A stretch of 64,000 nucleotides of DNA from Pisolithus tinctorius (taxonomy: Eukaryota; Basidiomycota; Agaricomycetes; Boletales; Pisolithaceae): assembly GCA_024663395.1 (NCBI GenBank), contig JANFAH010000065.1, positions 1-64,000 of the forward strand, read 5' to 3'. Shown piece after piece: positions 39,453 to 50,980 of this stretch. The notes under the pieces are model-generated. The model was given only the letters and a program-made list of their open reading frames with translations, did not search any database and had not been told where the DNA came from. Each line of letters starts with the position of its first letter. The stretch's first letter is position 1. The position numbers and the translations under genes are program-made.

Positions 39453-42400
39453 AAGGAAAACTTTGCCAACTATAAGCCCATTACTCCCAAACCCATTACT
39501 GCAGCAGACAAATGAACCTTTGAAGCCATTGGAAAAGGAGATGTCTACATATCCCTACCAAGTGGCAGCTCACCCACTCATATCCTGTTGAAGGATGTCC
39601 TGCATACACCTAAGATCAGCATGACCCTGGTATCCATTAGCTGCCTGGATGCAAGTGGATATACCATACTCTTCCATGACTTGTGCTGCAAGATCTTTAA
39701 TGGACAAAAGAAACTCCTTGGGGAAGTACCAGTCAGCAGCGGCCTCTACACAACCAAAGCCATGCAGAAGGTTTATGTGGGCTTGGCAAACTCGAAAGTA
39801 ACCCTTACCATGGAAGATATCCATGTGCAGCTTGGCCATATATCACTGGACACTATTAAACAAATGCTAAAGGATGGAATTGTAACCAGAATAAGCCTAG
39901 ACCCTTCCCATGCAACAATTGAATCTTGTGATGCATGTGAGTATGCCAAGGCAACCTGAAAACCCATAGGAAAAATCTGAGACCCCCCATGCTGAGACAG
40001 GGTTGGTGATGAAATTCATACAGACTTATGGGGACCATCCCCTGTCCAAACAAATGCAAGGAGTCAGTATTTCGTGTCATACACTGATGACCACACTCAC
40101 TTTACAAGCCTGTATCTCCTGAAGTCAAAGGATGAAACCTTTGAGTCCTACCAGAAGTATGAAGCCTGGCTGCTGATGCAGTTCAACACCAAGGTTAAAA
40201 GGCTTCACTCAGACCAGGGTGGGGAATTCCTAAGCAAAGAATTTTCACATCATCTTGGGCTGAAAGGAACAGAGAGGAAGCTCACAGTGCATGATACACC
40301 ACAGCATAACGGTGTTGCTGGAAGGCTGGACCGCACACTTGTCAAATGTGTATGCACCATGCTAAATGCAAGTGGCCTCCCAAAGTCACTATGGGGAGAA
40401 GCCATAATGCATGTGAACTGGTTAAAGAACTGAACCTCCACCCACACACTCAACAAAAAGACACCCTACGAAATGCTGTATAAAAAGAAACCAGATCTAT
40501 CTAATCTACCAATCTGGGGCTGCCATGTCAAGGTCCACACAGCTGATGGTTCGAAACTAGACATGCGTGCAAAAGATGGTCACTGGGTGGGCTTCAATAA
40601 GGACACAAATGTGCACAGAATTTATTTTGAGGACTCAGGACATGTGGGTGTTGAACAAAATGTCTGATTCAGCTCACAGGAGGTCACCATTCCTATCAGC
40701 ATGCAGCTTGAGGGGGAGAAATGCATCACAGATGACAAAGGAGCATCATCCACCTCACACATAGCTGGTAAAAACAATCAGCATGCCATACAAACCACAG
40801 AAAGTGCACCTACGACACCAAGTACTCCCATTGACCACCTTGGACCAAGGTTTGAACCTGCAGCACCCACCCATCGCTCTGGTTGCACATGTGTTGAGTC
40901 AGCATATGTATGGCACCTGCGTGAGGGTGAGGGTACATATGACAGACAAATCCCACTACCTACACTACCATTACCTTGAGGAATACAACCAGGCTCATGA
41001 CAAGAGGAGAATAGAGAGGCAGCAAACCTGGGCATGATGGTGGTGATGGATGAAGATGATGAAGAAGTTTTTGCCTTGGTTTCTGGGACTGCAGAGCTAG
41101 AAGGGACAGATCCCATCATGATCGAAGATGCTTGTGCGAGACCTGATTGGTCAAAGTGGGAGGAAGCATTTAATAAAGAACTTACCTTGTTGGGCAAAGC
41201 ACAAATGTGGAGCATCATTGAGAGACCATGCAGTGTCAACATGGTTGGCTGTAAATGGGTATTTTGTATCAAATGAAACACAGAGGGAGAAATTGAAAAA
41301 TACAAAGCATGACTTGTAGCAAAAGGCTACTTGCAGGTCCATGGCATCAACTACTATGATACCTATGCACCCATCACATGCATGGCATCTATCTGCACCA
41401 TCCTCACTATTGCAGTGCAGAATGACTGGGATGTCAATGTTTTTGACTTCCAGAGTGCTTTCCTAAATGGGAAGTTGGATGACAATGAAGTAATCTACAT
41501 GCAACTGCCACCCAGGCTCTCAGTTAACAGCAAATATAAAAATCCTGTTGCCTGACTGCACATAGCACTTTACAGATCAAAGCAAGGGGCATTGAAGTGA
41601 TATGAGTGGCTGTGCACTGCACTCACTATGCTCAGTATGTGTCGTGCTGAAGGCAACTGGGGTGTTTTCTTCATGCACACAGGCCAGGACATCCTACTCC
41701 TTGCATCGCATGTTGACAACTGCACCATCACTGGCAATAACCCTAGCTTAATTAAAAGGTTCAAATCTGAAGTGGCTGCAAACTTCAAGTTAACAGATTT
41801 AGGCCCCATTTTGTCCCTACTTGGAATAAAAGTTGTGCATAATTGCTCGGCATGCATGCTCTCACTCTTGCAGGCATCCTACATCAATTCTATGCTGTTA
41901 AAATATAATTTTGTAGATCTATGACCTGTCACAACACCTATGGACCCCTCAGTCCAGTTCTTGACTGCCCAGTGCCTGAAAATGCATGCTGAGGCTGTGT
42001 GCATGAAAAGCATGCCATATTGTGAAGCTGTTGGCTTGCTGATGCACCTAGCGGTTGCCACATGCCCTGATGTGGCTTTTGCTGTTGTGACATTGCTGCA
42101 ATTCTGCAATAGCCCTGGGTTAGCACATTGGGAGGGTGTAAAAAGAATATTTAGATACCTTTTAGGCACGAAAGGGCTCACATTGATGTTTGGAGGGGAT
42201 AGGTATGGCCTCAAGGGCTATATGGATGCAGATGGTGCCTTGCAGGAGCACCAGCATGCCATTTCTGGCTATGCCTTCCTGCTCAATGGCAGAGCGATCT
42301 CCTGGGCCTTGAAGAAGCAAGAACTGATTACTCTATCTACTACAGAAGCTGAGTATGTTGCTGCCACTCATGCAGCAAAAGAAGCCATCTGGCTTTGTCA

Positions 42401-42674
42401 CCTCATCCAAGAGTTGTTCTGCCCACTCTCACTCCCAACCACAATTTATTGTGACAATCAGCCTGCAATCATGCTTGCTCACCATGGCAATTACCACACC
42501 TGTACAAAACACATAGATGTTCATTATCATTTTATACACTATGCTATTGATTATGGCTCGCTTTGCCTCATCTACTGTCCTACTGGCAGTATGGTTGCAG
42601 ATACCCTTACCAAGGCTCTTCCAAACATCAAAACAAAGCACTTTGTTTATGAGCTTGTACTCCATGATGTTTGA
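39453..42674 (+). pseudogene. copia pol remnants: integrase, RT, RNase H
   Basis: Order: end of protease (HILLKDVLHTPKISMTLVSI), the pre-integrase HHCC region (HVQLGHISLDTIKQML, CDACEYAKAT), integrase core HTDLWGPSP and LHSDQGGEFLSKEF, then PQHNGVAGRLDRT, where Gly replaces the catalytic Glu. RT fragments: YAPITCMASI, DVNVFDFQSAFLNG, and SHVDNCTITGN in place of YVDD. RNase H: GYMDADGALQEHQHAISGYA and LITLSTTEAEYVAATHAAKE, ending with a stop at about 42674. Stops occur near 39480, 39958, 40433, 40665, 41275 and 41553, among others. Many are explicable by C-to-T changes. Non-functional. Confidence 0.87.
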
Positions 42675-42681
42675 GGGGGAG

Positions 42682-43480
42682 CGTTGTATATTCTGTCTTT
42701 CATATTATACTTCCAACTGCATCCCACGTAGTATTATGGTACGCATTTAGCCATATTACATAATCACATTCATTTTTGTACTTGAGTAGCATACTCACAC
42801 CTCAGTTGGCTACTTAACCCAACTGAGGTGAGCACTTTCTACATCCCTGTCTTTACACTCAGTTAATAGTCCTGTAGTATATATTCTACAGGTAAGGTAG
42901 TCATACTGCAAAATTGATGAACATCACATGCTGTGACAAGGTGTGACACTGCAAGACTGATGCATACATTGAAGGTGGAGTTGAAAACATGATTAGATGT
43001 AGGTATCAAAAATAAAGGGCAATACTATTAGTTTGATCAGTGGGCAAATAAGATATATTTAGGCTGGGATAAGATTGTCAAGTTCTTTGAGGATGCTTTG
43101 AGGAATAACACAGTGGCCCCTGTATTTCTTAATGGCCCATGCAGCTTGTCCCCATGCAGGTGTAGCAGGTGGGCACTTTGGCAGTAGTGGCCAGTCGTGT
43201 GGAGTTCAAAAGTATATAATACTCTCAGTATCTTACATTCTGGCATTGAAATGGCTCACTTCCATAGATACATACATCAATTTTAAAAACTAGTTCCTGT
43301 TCTAATACTCTCTTCCCATAAATCCTAGTTTTCACATCAATGAAAACTAGCATTGTTCTTCAGTTATTTCATTGTCACACTTTTGTCACTCTGATCATGT
43401 GATGTTCACCGGTTTTGCAGTTTGACTACCTTACATAATATAAAGTTGGCTACTTAACCCAACTGAGTATATATTCTACA
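42682..43480 (+). repeat. copia 3' LTR carrying a MITE
   Basis: Matches 37379-37637, but the second base context is CG rather than TG at its start. It is interrupted after GGTA by the MITE at 42895-43431 and resumes CATAATATAAAG up to CTACA at 43480. Confidence 0.85.
42895..43431. mobile_element. MITE (537 bp), TA target duplication, long TIRs
   Basis: Comparison with the 5' LTR shows the inserted block. Ends are inverted repeats of about 37 bp: AGGTAGTCATACTGCAAAA on the left against AGGTAGTCAAACTGCAAAA read inward from the right, both continuing into TGAACATCACATG. Flanked by TA (42893-42894, 43432-43433). No coding capacity. TA duplication and structure suggest mobilisation by a Tc1/mariner-type transposase. 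Confidence 0.85.
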
Positions 43481-43485
43481 GAGGG

Positions 43486-43866
43486 TTGGGGGTGCTCCTG
43501 GCAAAGGGGGAGCAGGAATGCAAGATGAGGTGATGGGGTAGACTGCTATCAGCCTACATAAGGATGGATGGAAACTTAATTCAATGCCCCAATCTACTCT
43601 GATCCTAGGAAGGTCTGGAAGTGAAGTTGATTGATGATAGATGAAGATACATAAGTGAAGTAAATGGTGGATAGACCCTTAATGGAGCCTCAACTACCAA
43701 AGATGATGAATGAATTTTCTGATAGATGAAGAGATTGGACTGGAATGGAATGGAATGGATTGATTTCATTCTCCCTAGCTGTCTAAGTACAGTGGTTTAT
43801 ATACAGTACAGGGGCATACCCTATGGAAAACAAGGCACAGATGCTTGGTAAGTGATTGGTAACTAA
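43486..43866 (+). repeat. right piece of the repeat related to the 1.85-kb insertion
   Basis: Continues the repeat of 37222-37378 after the copia insertion: GTGCTCCTGGC, GATAGACCC, GGAGCCTCAACTAC, TGGTTTATATAC and ACAAGGCACA blocks match 22510-22820. Ends where the Tc1 element begins at a TA. Confidence 0.7.
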
Positions 43867-44195
43867 TACAGTGGCTCAAAAAAGTGTCCCAATGTTGGGT
43901 GATTTTGGAAAGAGTTGAGATTTATGAGAGCCAATAGGAATTAGTTCAAACTCCTGCAGGACCAAAAGTAGTACTAACTGTTGCCTTGACAACAGGGGCT
44001 TGCTTACATAATTTGGTTGACATGTCATTGGGACACTTTTTTGAGCATGATGTTGTCAGTCATTATTTAGTAAATAACATAAAGATTTGACAACTTCTGA
44101 GGAATTTTGTGCTTCAATCCTGACTGATTATGTAATGCACATAATCCTGAGCCATAAAAATGGCTTGGGTACCACTCAGCTAACCCTACTTCACC

Positions 44196-44735
44196 ATGAA
44201 ATGCATTTTTGCCTCTGCTAGAGCAAATATCCATCTTCTTTCTGAATCTGGCCTTTCTGCTCATTGAATCTCCTCTGCAACTGGTCAGGGGAGCTCTACT
44301 GTGGCCAGGGTCATCAAAGAGTTCCAGCTAGATTAAGGAAAACCTCAAACTAGAACATCCTTACCAGCCTTCTTCTCCTGGCAGAGGAGAATATTTTCTA
44401 GTATGACCTCTGGAAGAGCTGAAAATGCTGTCCAGGCTATGCACATAATGTGTGTGGCCCTTTCCTCTCCTGTCACTTCCCAAATTGTTTGCAGTGTGCT
44501 CAATTCTGCATCCCTGAAGGTGATTGTCAAGCAGGAGATGCCACTCTTGTCTTGCAAGCACACACAACAGTGACTTGCCTTTGCTCTTAAGCACTAATAC
44601 TGGACTGTGGATGACTGCACTGGGGTCATCTGGTCAGTTGAGCCCAAGATCAATAGTATTGGACCAGATGGAAGGAAATTTGTGTGCAAAGCAGTAGGGA
44701 AGTGTTTGCAGGATAATTCTCCTGCTTGACTACAG
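44196..44735 (+). pseudogene. Tc1/mariner transposase fragment
   Basis: Decayed transposase homologous to 61387-61934. Visible: helix-turn-helix remnant TGQGSSTVARVIKEFQ, the linker with SGRAENAVQAMHIM, and the start of the catalytic domain YWTVDDC and VIWSVEPKINSIGPDGRKF, where the usual WSDE is WSVE, so the first catalytic Asp is lost. Stop codons interrupt it. The catalytic part ends at the palindrome centre; the rest is absent. Confidence 0.75.
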
Positions 44736-45301
44736 CCTTCAGGGATGCAGAATTGAGCACACTGCAAACAATTTGGGAAGTGACAGGAGAGGAAAGGGCC
44801 ACACACATTATGTGCATAGCCTGGACAGCATTTTCAGCTCTTCCAGAGGTCATACTAGAAAATATTCTCCTCTGCCAGGAGAAGAAGGCTGGTAAGGATG
44901 TTCTAGTTTGAGGTTTTCCTTAATCTAGCTGGAACTCTTTGATGACCCTGGCCACAGTAGAGCTCCCCTGACCAGTTGCAGAGGAGATTCAATGAGCAGA
45001 AAGGCCAGATTCAGAAAGAAGATGGATATTTGCTCTAGCAGAGGCAAAAATGCATTTCATGGTGAAGTAGGGTTAGCTGAGTGGTACCCAAGCCATTTTT
45101 ATGGCTCAGGATTATGTGCATTACATAATCAGTCAGGATTGAAGCACAAAATTCCTCAGAAGTTGTCAAATCTTTATGTTATTTACTAAATAATGACTGA
45201 CAACATCATGCTCAAAAAAGTGTCCCAATGACATGTCAACCAAATTATGTAAGCAAGTCCCTGTTGTCAAGGCAATGGTTAGTACTACTTTTGGTCCTGC
45301 A

Positions 45302-46205
45302 TGTGAAGTACGGGTTTACCCTTGGGTGACTGGGCTTCAAGACCGGGTGACAGGGGCCAAGTCCGAGTGGCCAGAATCAAGGCCGGGAGACAGGGGCCAA
45401 GTCCGAGTAGACCGGAGTCAAGGCCGGAGGTCAGGGGCTAAGTCCGGAGGACCGGACTTAAGGCCAGGAGCACTGGAATAAGACCGGTAGCATGGGAAAC
45501 TGACCGGTCTTGGGGTGTGCACAGGGGGAAGCCAGTCCGGGGTTGGATCTACCTCCCTTGGTCTCAGCTTATGTGCTGTACCCTTATGCAAGCTGGGGAG
45601 AGGTCCGGGACAGGGGCCGGGAATAGCTTAAGGCTCGGCCTTAGCTATAGAGTAGTCTCGAGGGGTAGTACGGAGTTGAGGGTAATACTAAGTTGATATT
45701 CTGACTGAGGGTGCTACGAAGTATGTACAGGGGTTAAATACATGAGGCTGGTCCGGAGTAAAGAACATGAAGCCGGACTTGTTAATAAGCTATTAGCAAG
45801 AAGATTAGCAAGAGAGTGGATAGCCATAGTGGCTGTGCCGAGGCTAATAGCCAAAGTCTGGGTGACCGGCATACCGGGGTCAGACACAGGATTTGTACAG
45901 TAAGCAAAAGTCAGATGAACGGGCTAGACTAAATATAGTACAAACAAAGGGAAACAGACCGGAGTTATGTCCGGGTGACCCGGACATGGACCTAGGAGGA
46001 CCAGGGTGGAGCAGTGCAAGGCTGGGAGGCCGAAACAGACCGGAGATAGGGGTAAAACACCGGACTTGAGTTATGCAGGCCGGAGTTGAGTTATCTAGGG
46101 CCGGGATTGGGTTTTCTAGGCTGGACTAGGACCGGAGTTGACCGGAGTTAGGGGCTAGGGGTCCGGACTGGGCTGAGTCCGAGTCCGAGAGTCATGGATA
46201 TGACA
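45302..46205 (-). repeat. LARD LTR, left copy (904 bp)
   Basis: Plus-strand ends TGTGAAGTACGGG and GGATATGACA. Nearly identical to 50981-51884. Rich in CpG. Relatives at 55833-56065 (truncated) and 61935-62854 (reverse). Confidence 0.9.
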
Positions 46206-46206
46206 G

Positions 46207-46221
46207 TATCCCCCTCTTAGG
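46207..46221 (-). promoter_or_regulatory. polypurine tract of the LARD-like element
   Basis: Minus strand reads CCTAAGAGGGGGATA immediately before the LTR, in the position of a plus-strand primer. The same 15 nt recur internally at 48165-48179. Confidence 0.55.
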
Positions 46222-48164
46222 AACCGAACCCTTGAGGTTCCATAGGGAAATATGCCCAGAGGGTTATGCAGTGAGGTCGCATGACTCGGAGTGAGTCCGA
46301 GTGCACACACAGTGCCAAGGGAGAGCCCAAGGGCCAGGAAACAGGACAGCGATGACCAGAGGTCCAGTAGCTCAGATCAGAATGGCACAAGCTGGCTTTA
46401 GGGGCATGGGTCAAGTCCGAGGGGTGTTCTGGGAACCCGAGACTGAAGAAGCAACAACAAGGAGGGCCAGAGACCGGTCTAGGAGGCTGCCAGATGGTTC
46501 CACAGGCCAGGACAGGGCAAAGCCGAGTCTGGGAGTGACTAGACCGGCTGGACAGGGGTTTCCAGAGATAGTGAAAGCTGAGGCCGATGTCTCAGAGGGC
46601 CGGAGTTGCACTTTGGAGCTGGGTGAAGGCAAACTGAAGGCTGGGAACAACCAGGTAAGGCCTAGGGGTGTGCAGGAGTGTGCCACTAGGGCCAGAGGTG
46701 TGCTTCAAAGCTGGTTCAGGGCAACATGGAGGCCGAGAGGGTCCAGAGAGGTCCGGAGATGACCAAAAGACATGCCAGGGGTGTACCAGTGTGCTGCTGA
46801 GTGACACCGGAAAGACACAAAGGCCGGGTGCAGGGAAGGCCAGGAAAACCGGTCTAGCAATGCACTGGTTGGACTGGGAGTATGTTGCAGGGGTACAGAG
46901 GGTTTCAAGAAGTGCCAAGAAGGCCAGGACAGGTCCAAGGTCTGCTCCAGGGGGTCACAGGGGTCTGAAAGTGTGTATCTACAGAAAAAGAAAACAGATA
47001 ACAGAAAACCAAGAAAACATATGACAAGGAAACAGGAAACCGAGACAGAGACAGGGGTCAAAGCCGAAGGCTGAGACCGAGGGTGGCTCAGGCTGGGGGT
47101 GGCAAAAGCCAGAGACCGAGACTGGGAGTGGTGGAGCCAGTTGTGCTAAAGTGACTGGTCTGGGGAAAACAGCAAGACCGAAGACCGGTCAAGGGAACAG
47201 AAGGCCTGGGAGGCCGGGAACCGGTCTGAGGGTCGGAGAGGACCGGAAGGGGCAGCTGGAGACCGGTCTAATGGTCAGGGAGGGTTAGAAAAGCCGGGAG
47301 CCAGTAAGGGCTAAAAGGGCTAGAAAGGCTACGGGGGATCAGTCTCAACCTGGATGGGGCTGTAAGGCCGGAAATCCAAAGGGAGACCGGTCTGGAGTTG
47401 GGCTGGGCCGGAGCAACCAGCTGAAGGCTGGTCTGAAGGAGTCGGAGGGGTTTGGGGTGGCTAGAGGTGACCTGAGGTGCCTTCTAGCTGGTGGGCTGAC
47501 AACTGGAGGCCAAAACAGTGTAGGCCGACAGGCTAACACTGAGACCGGGGTAACCAGGGGTAGCAGGGTGTAAACCCGAGGCCAGATGGGCTTCTGGAGG
47601 ACAGTGAGGGACCAGGGAGGCTGTCTAGGACAGTGAGAGTTGAGTTTGCACAAAGACTGGAGGGCTGGACATAGCTAGGCATGAACTGGAGACCAGCAGG
47701 TCATAAAACCGGTTCAATGAAGGCCTAGGGATGTCGGCAGGAAGTGAGTCCAGGTGTTGAGTCTGGTTTAGGGGTGTCTGGAGTTGGTTGGAAGTGGGTT
47801 TTCTGGTGGCAAGAAGCCCGAGGGCCAAAAGCCACTGGAGGACCGGTTCAGGGGGTCTGGAGACTGGGTGAGGCCTAGGGGTTGTCCAGCCAAAAGGCTG
47901 ACAACAGGAGGCTGAGACCGGTGAGACCGGTGAACACACAACCACCAAGGCTGAGGACTACCAAGACAGTGAGACCAGAGTTCCAACACAAATGTCAGGG
48001 GCTGGGAGCAACCCAGGGCAGGTGGTTCGGGAGTGTTTCAGTATGCAAGGACCGGGCCAAGGAACTGGGAACCGGTGTGCAGGGACTGAGCAGGGTTGTG
48101 CTGAGGGCACCGGAGAGGTAGCAGACAGGAGTTTGGAAGAGAGTAGGTCACTAGCAAGGTCCCT

Positions 48165-48179
48165 TATCCCCCTCTTAGG
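48165..48179 (-). promoter_or_regulatory. second, internal polypurine-tract copy
   Basis: Exact 15-nt copy of the LTR-proximal tract, about 2 kb into the internal region, like a central polypurine tract. Function inferred from identity only. Confidence 0.4.
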
Positions 48180-49471
48180 GTAGACTTCCCAAGTCTACAG
48201 GGGTACAAGGTGTGGGCTAGGACCACTGAGAGGAGTACTGGACAGGTAGGAGTACTACCACCGGAGTTGCAAGTCCGAGTACTGAGAATGCCAAGACCAG
48301 CTTAACAGGTGTTAAGACCAGTTTGGGGAAGCTTTTTCAAGGCCGGAAAAGCTTTAAAACCGGAGATACAAGGCCGGCAGAGCAGGCCGGACTGGTATGG
48401 GGATAGTAAGGAGTGTCAGAGTCACAGGTGAGGGTATGAAGGCCAGAACCAGAGCCCAAGAGGAAACCAGAAGGCCAGTGAAGACTGGCAGGCCAAAAGA
48501 CAACCGGTAAGACCGGAGTCGGGAGAGTGGGTAGGACCAGAGTTCCGGAGTCAATGGTGGGGTGACAGTGGCAATGGTTGGTTAGGGGAAGGTGAGGGGT
48601 CAGCTGGTACCTGAAGGGGCCTCGCGAACATACAAGTTCCAGGGTGAGTGGGTGAGCTGGGAAACAGACTGGCAGAGTCGGGGGTTTGTCAGATGGGCCG
48701 AAGCCCGGGGTGTCTTGCAAGCAAATTCATGCTCCAAGGCAGGGTTGACATCAGGGGGGTTAGCAAACTTTAGTATTAGGTGGGGATAGGTGACTGCACT
48801 ACACTTGGCTACCAACAGGTGCCTATTGAGTGGGCTAGTCGGTTCCCTACAACCAAGATACTTCAGTTCCTAATGGGTTGACAAGGCCAATTAAAACAGG
48901 GGTCGGAGACCGAGAGAGAACCAAGGCCGGGTCCACCAAGGACCGGAAAGAGGTGCTAGGTCAAGACCATAGCACTGGGGTAGAGGACAGGGGTAGTTCC
49001 GGGAGGAGGGAGAGGCCCAAAGGCCAAACGAGTGACAGAGGGAGTAGCATAGAGCTACCGAAGGGGTATCAGAGGCCGAGGGAGGCCTGGAGATGAACAC
49101 CACAGAAAAGAGAAAGAAAGCCGGAGTCAGCAAGACCAGTCAGGGGCTCTAAGGAAGTCCGGAGATAACAGGCCAGACAAGGGCTGACAAGGCCTAGTGC
49201 AGGAGGGAAGACTGGAACTCAGGAGACCGGTCATAAAGGAGCCTGGAGGTGGGAAAAGCGGGCACAAATAGGGGGACCGGAGTTAGCAAGTCCAGTCCAG
49301 GGCTGAACAGCCAGGTGAGTCCGAGGGAAGTTGGGGGTCCAGCAGGGTTCGGCAGGACAAGCCAGGGCCACAAGGGGACCGGAGCTGGCGAGTCTGGGCT
49401 GTAAAGCCTGGTGAAGCCATGGGTCTGGCAGGACAAGCCAGGAGGACTGCTAAGGGGACTGGAGTGTAGCA

Positions 49472-49653
49472 CTAATTGATTTGTCTCTACTGAGACCACC
49501 AGTTTGGCTTCTGGTGTACCGGAGTACCAACTTGTTGACCCAGTTAGGATCCTGGGGTAGACTCTAATTGTTTTGTCTCAACCAAGACTACCGGTTTTGG
49601 CTTCCGGAGTACAGAGTTACCAACTTGTTAACCCGGTTAGGATCCTGGGATGG
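49472..49653. repeat. tandem duplication inside the LARD-like element (2 x 91 bp)
   Basis: Two diverged units begin CTAATTG(A/T)TTTGTCTC and end GTTAGGATCCTGGG, period 91. They differ by several point changes, so the duplication is older than the insertion. Confidence 0.7.
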
Positions 49654-50980
49654 ACAGAGGACAGGGAAAGGTCCGGAAATGAGGTCTGGGACTGGGATAG
49701 GGGCTGGAGAACCAGCAGACCGGTCCTAGACTGAAAATCAGGGGTCAGGAGCAAGTCCAAAGGGCTAGCATGCCCAGGGGGTGCCTCTAAGTGAAAAGTG
49801 AGGCCAGAAAAGAGGTCAGGACCGGGCTAGGGGCCAGAGGGCTGGCAGACCGGTCCTAGACTGAAATGGAGGTGTCATGCACTAGCTAAGACCACTGGAG
49901 CTGAGGCCTGGTACAAGTCCAAAGGACAAGCACCATCCCGAGGCCGAGGTGACTAGTGCAGCACTGGGACAATGGATGGGAGACCCAGGAGGGGTCTGTA
50001 AGGAACAGAAAAGGTCTGAGGAGAGCCAGGACCGGTCCAAACCTAGTAACAGGTCTAGACAAGTCCGGATGAGGTGGCTGAATCAAACCGGGGCTGAGAG
50101 GGCCAGTAACAAAGGGCAGGAGGCCGAGGGAAGTGGCAAAGCGGCTTCAGACAAGTCCAGGTGAGTGTGGACAAGCCAACCAAGGCTGGACAGGCCGGCA
50201 ACAGACAGTCCAGACACCGGAAAGGGGGTCCAGGGCTCCAAGGCCAGTGTAGTGAAGGCCGAGGGTGGAGACCAGACCCAAAAACCACTGAAGCTGAGTG
50301 CCGATGGGAAACAGGGAAGGCATTGAGGGCTGGGACTGGCCAAGTCCAGGCCTGGGGGTTGCATTGGAGGTGCACAGAGGTCCAAAGACCAATATTGGGG
50401 AGTCAGGAGGTCAAATGAGTGATGAGATCCCAGTGTTCAGTACAGTAGAACTGGACAGAGACAGCTGGGCTAGAGTGCTGGGATGACTGAGGTAAGGACC
50501 GAGATGAAGACCGAGGTGACCAGCCAGGGGTCAGGGGTAGCTCGGGGGAGCTGACAGAAGTGAGGCCGGTTGTTGAGGCCTCCTCAGAGGCAAGTCCGGA
50601 TGGTAATTCCGACTTGGAAGTGGGCTCAGGCAAGAACCCAGGTTGGTGGTGAGTCCAGATGGTGAGTCCGACTCAGGGGCTGACATGGCCGGTCCAGAGT
50701 CAGGAGAAAATGAGGGGCAGGCAGGGCAGGAGTAAGGGAATGGATGCGTTAAGTTTTGACCACTAAGGACATAGTGTCAGGGGTAATGCAACCTGGGGGT
50801 GTGCAGAGTGCCGAGGGGCAACGGGTTACCTCTCTGCTTTAGCAGAGATCTCCGGGTTGGGCTCTGGAGTCAGAGGAGAGGTATCCCAATGAGTCCTGAT
50901 GGGCAAGGTCATGGGTAGGGGCTCTAGAGCAGGACCTAGACATGATGCAATGGCTTGCACAAGTGTGAGTCAGAATATAC

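Larger units (their letters stand above)
37379..43480 (+). mobile_element. decayed Ty1/copia retrotransposon
   Basis: Plus-strand element with LTRs 37379-37637 and 42682-43480 (the latter carrying a MITE), flanked by a 5-bp duplication GAGGG (37374-37378, 43481-43485). Integrase precedes RT, the copia order. The primer site is complementary to the initiator-tRNA anticodon arm, and a polypurine tract TTGAGGGGGAG precedes the 3' LTR. Gag is open, but pol has several stops, a solo LTR inserted in the protease codons, and altered catalytic residues, so the copy is dead. CpG is scarce throughout. Confidence 0.9.

Noticed and set aside
44067..45189. Two identical 65-codon ORFs (44067-44264 minus and 44992-45189 plus)
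   Set aside because: They are the same stretch of the two palindrome arms, antisense to the Tc1 transposase fragment. Identity comes from the inverted repeat, not from a gene pair.
46301..50633. Numerous 60-150-codon ORFs in the LARD interior
   Set aside because: Both strands give low-complexity Gly/Arg or Pro/Ser/Leu proteins from purine-biased DNA, with no shared motif and no continuity in the old copy.
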